A stretch of 5,240 bases of DNA from an uncultured Clostridia bacterium. Its GTDB lineage: Bacteria; Bacillota; Clostridia; TANB77; CAG-508. The notes beneath the pieces are model-generated. The model saw nothing but the letters and a program-made list of their open reading frames with translations, was not told the DNA's origin and did not search any database. Positions within the stretch are counted from its first letter, which is position 1. Every line of letters begins with the position of its first letter. The stretch lies in contig CAOSZT010000146.1 of NCBI GenBank assembly GCA_948528155.1, positions 271 to 5,510 on the forward strand, given 5' to 3'. Of this stretch, positions 4,162-5,240 are shown piece by piece. The translations under genes were made by a program, and so were the position numbers.

Positions 4162-4465
4162 ACATTCAGCTAATGACATAGAACTAGATAATAAATATGG
4201 AAAGATAATATCTAGACAAGGAGTAAGGTTGGTTTATTTAGAGGATCGTGTAAAAGAATTAGAAGATAAACTAGTACAGGAAAGAGTAAATCGTATAGAA
4301 GATTTGCAGGCACTAAGATATATCGCAGAATCTAACATAGACAATAACCAACAAAACATATTGAAAGCAATTGCAGGAATTACTGCGGAAACATTAGAGC
4401 AAATAACTGGAGGAATTATACAAAATAAAAAAGAGAAGAATTTTTATATCGACCAAGACACATAA
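4154..4465 (+). CDS. Hypothetical coiled-coil protein, 103 aa
   Basis: No family is recognised. Residues about 20-55 (GVRLVYLEDRVKELEDKLVQ onwards) have a regular heptad pattern of Leu, Val and Ile typical of a dimeric coiled coil. Residues about 66-90 (NNQQNILKAIAGITAETLEQ) are likely another amphipathic helix, and the tail is lysine-rich. It is soluble, with no signal peptide or cysteine pair. ATG 4154 follows AGGAGG (4140-4145) by eight bases and overlaps the 32-aa ORF. It appears to be the last gene of the early operon, since inverted repeats and a terminator-like hairpin follow. A structural or DNA-associated role is only a guess. Confidence 0.7.
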   Translation: MAKHSANDIELDNKYGKIISRQGVRLVYLEDRVKELEDKLVQERVNRIEDLQALRYIAESNIDNNQQNILKAIAGITAETLEQITGGIIQNKKEKNFYIDQDT

Positions 4466-4470
4466 ACTCT

Positions 4471-4495
4471 ACTCTTTAGAGTATTTAAGAAATAC
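4471..4495. repeat. Two adjacent short inverted repeats upstream of the replication gene
   Basis: ACTCTTTAGAGT (4471-4482) is a 5-bp dyad with a 2-base centre. It is joined to GTATTT-AAG-AAATAC (4481-4495), a 6-bp dyad with a 3-base centre; the two share bases 4481-4482. They directly follow the stop codon of the coiled-coil gene. They could be binding sites for the replication protein or another regulator, or mRNA hairpins. The motif does not match the GTTTAG operators. Confidence 0.4.
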
Positions 4496-4496
4496 C

Positions 4497-4529
4497 CATA
4501 TATTTATTTTATCAAATATATGTTTTATT
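4497..4529 (+). terminator. Possible weak intrinsic terminator after the early operon
   Basis: CATATATTT (4497-4505) pairs with AAATATATG (4514-4522) over 9 bp with an 8-base loop, followed by TTTTATT. The stem has only one G-C pair, so it may end early transcripts only partly and let some read through into the replication gene. I see no convincing separate promoter in 4466-4563. Confidence 0.38.
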
Positions 4530-4563
4530 GTCAAGAATTACAAAGGAAGGAGTGTAAAAGTAT

Positions 4564-5240
4564 GTGAATAGGAAAAACAAAATTGATTTAGAAAAACAGC
4601 TCTCTGAATTCTATTCTACATTAGACTACAAGCCTATCTCTGCAAATGCTATTTCAATATACTTAGTATTACTGGAGATAGCTCGCAAGACTGACTGGCT
4701 TTGTGAGTTTAAAGTAACCAATACTATTCTAATGAGCAAAGTTAAAGGATTAAACATATCTTCATTACAAAGGGCAAGAAATGAACTGCTTAATAATGAA
4801 TATATTTCATACAAGAAGCGGTGTAAATCAGAATGATGCTTCTACATATAGTATAACAAAATTGTATTTTGAACAAGCGAGTGAACAACCGAACGCACAA
4901 GCAAAAGGACAAGCAGACGAATACATTATAACTAAACTAAACTTATTATTTAATTATATTTATGAAGAGGAAAGCGGAAAAGAAATCGGACTAAAACAAA
5001 AGGACAAGGAACCACTAATAACACTATTGAAAAGGCTAGAAATGTATTGTAGTACCAGTGAAATATATAAGCTTATGCCAGAGGAGAGGGTACTAGATGA
5101 AAAAATAATGTTTTGGGCATTAAAGGAAATATATTTAAGTCCACACAGAGTTTATTTGAATAATCTCAAAAGGGATAAATTCACACTAAAATATTACAAA
5201 ACCAAAAAATACATAATGGAAAAACCAGAATATCGACTAG
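4564..5240 (+). CDS. Phage replication protein with winged-helix N-terminus (frame break, partial)
   Basis: The gene starts at GTG 4564 behind AAGGAG (4547-4552), and its first 85 residues resemble the N-terminal winged helix of phage replisome organisers and DnaD-like proteins (YKPISANAISIYLVLLEIAR, then ILMSKVKGLNISSLQRARNE and LLNNEYISYKK). Such proteins bind the phage origin and help load the helicase. The frame stops at 4834-4836, but the +1 frame from 4820 is open for 140 codons to the window edge. It begins GVNQNDASTYSITKLYFEQ, the usual continuation of YKKGVN in this family. Then come a Gln/Ala-rich linker (EQPNAQAKGQAD), a helical part (YIITKLNLLFNYIYEEESGK) and a C-terminal helical domain with FWALKEIYLSPHRVYLNNL. 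One +1 step at 4819 joins the halves. No stop is reached, so the gene is truncated by the window. If the break is real and uncorrected, the gene is inactivated. Confidence 0.75.
4816..4822 (+). other. Frame change (+1) in the replication gene at AAG-CGG-T
   Basis: The zero frame reads AAG (4816-4818), CGG (4819-4821), TGT and stops at TGA 4834-4836. Skipping the C at 4819 gives AAG-GGT-GTA-AAT (KGVN) and an open frame to the window end. The pattern matches the repressor break: CGG in the zero frame, glycine after the skip, and a TGA within six codons. Indel, assembly error and recoding remain open. Confidence 0.7.

Noticed and set aside
4626..4814. Minus-strand 62-aa frame
   Set aside because: It is a shadow of the replication gene, with no start signal of its own.
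1..5240. CRISPR array, tRNA, rRNA or insertion sequence
   Set aside because: No regularly spaced repeats, cloverleaf, rRNA-like conserved stretch or transposase was seen; the only recombinase is the tyrosine integrase.

Overview
The window is a strongly AT-rich, Firmicutes-type segment, most likely a clostridial relative. The evidence is its AGGAGG ribosome sites, AT-rich codon use, sigma-A promoters and protein families. It holds the left end and early region of an integrated mobile element, most likely a temperate prophage; an integrative element with a phage-like control module is also possible. No structural, lysis or conjugation genes are in view.

Layout. Bases 1-48 read as the last 15 codons of a plus-strand chromosomal gene, tentatively the 3' end of a 23S rRNA uracil-methyltransferase (RlmD/RumA type). 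Next comes a likely attachment region (37-122) with direct and inverted TGTCAACC repeats. The minus strand then carries, read leftward from 2797, a split CI-type repressor (XRE helix-turn-helix half plus S24 peptidase-like half), a 206-aa protein with two CxxC pairs, and a tyrosine integrase ending in a terminator beside the attachment region. Between the CxxC gene and the integrase, on the opposite (plus) strand, is what looks like a complete small-RNA gene of about 80 nt: consensus promoter, short hairpin, strong intrinsic terminator. To the right, divergent promoters at 2832-2860 (minus) and 2922-2950 (plus) and four copies of a GTTTAG-N6-CTAAAC-type operator form the lysis/lysogeny switch. 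The plus-strand operon runs: DUF739/Cro-like regulator, a possible 26-aa leader ORF, an excisionase-like HTH protein, a two-helix membrane protein, a 103-aa protein, a 32-aa ORF and a coiled-coil protein. After a stretch of inverted repeats comes a phage replication-type winged-helix protein that runs off the right edge.

Two observations stand out. (1) The candidate small RNA carries, partly in its terminator loop, 16 nt perfectly complementary to the mRNA just upstream of the excisionase-like gene's ribosome site. This suggests an antisense lock on excision and lytic expression. (2) The repressor and the replication gene are each interrupted by one +1 frame change. In both, the break sits on a CGG codon, and skipping the C gives a glycine codon (GGC or GGT) and restores the expected protein. 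By my reading these are the only two in-frame CGG codons among about 1,500 codons here. Assembly errors or ordinary mutation are possible, but the shared context suggests CGG may be unread or shift-prone in this host, or that both genes are recoded at a domain boundary.

On this reading, the repressor shuts its own promoter and the early promoter through the shared operators, the Cro-like protein opposes it, the small RNA adds a post-transcriptional block, and integrase and excisionase-like protein act at the left-end attachment site. All functions are inferred from sequence.
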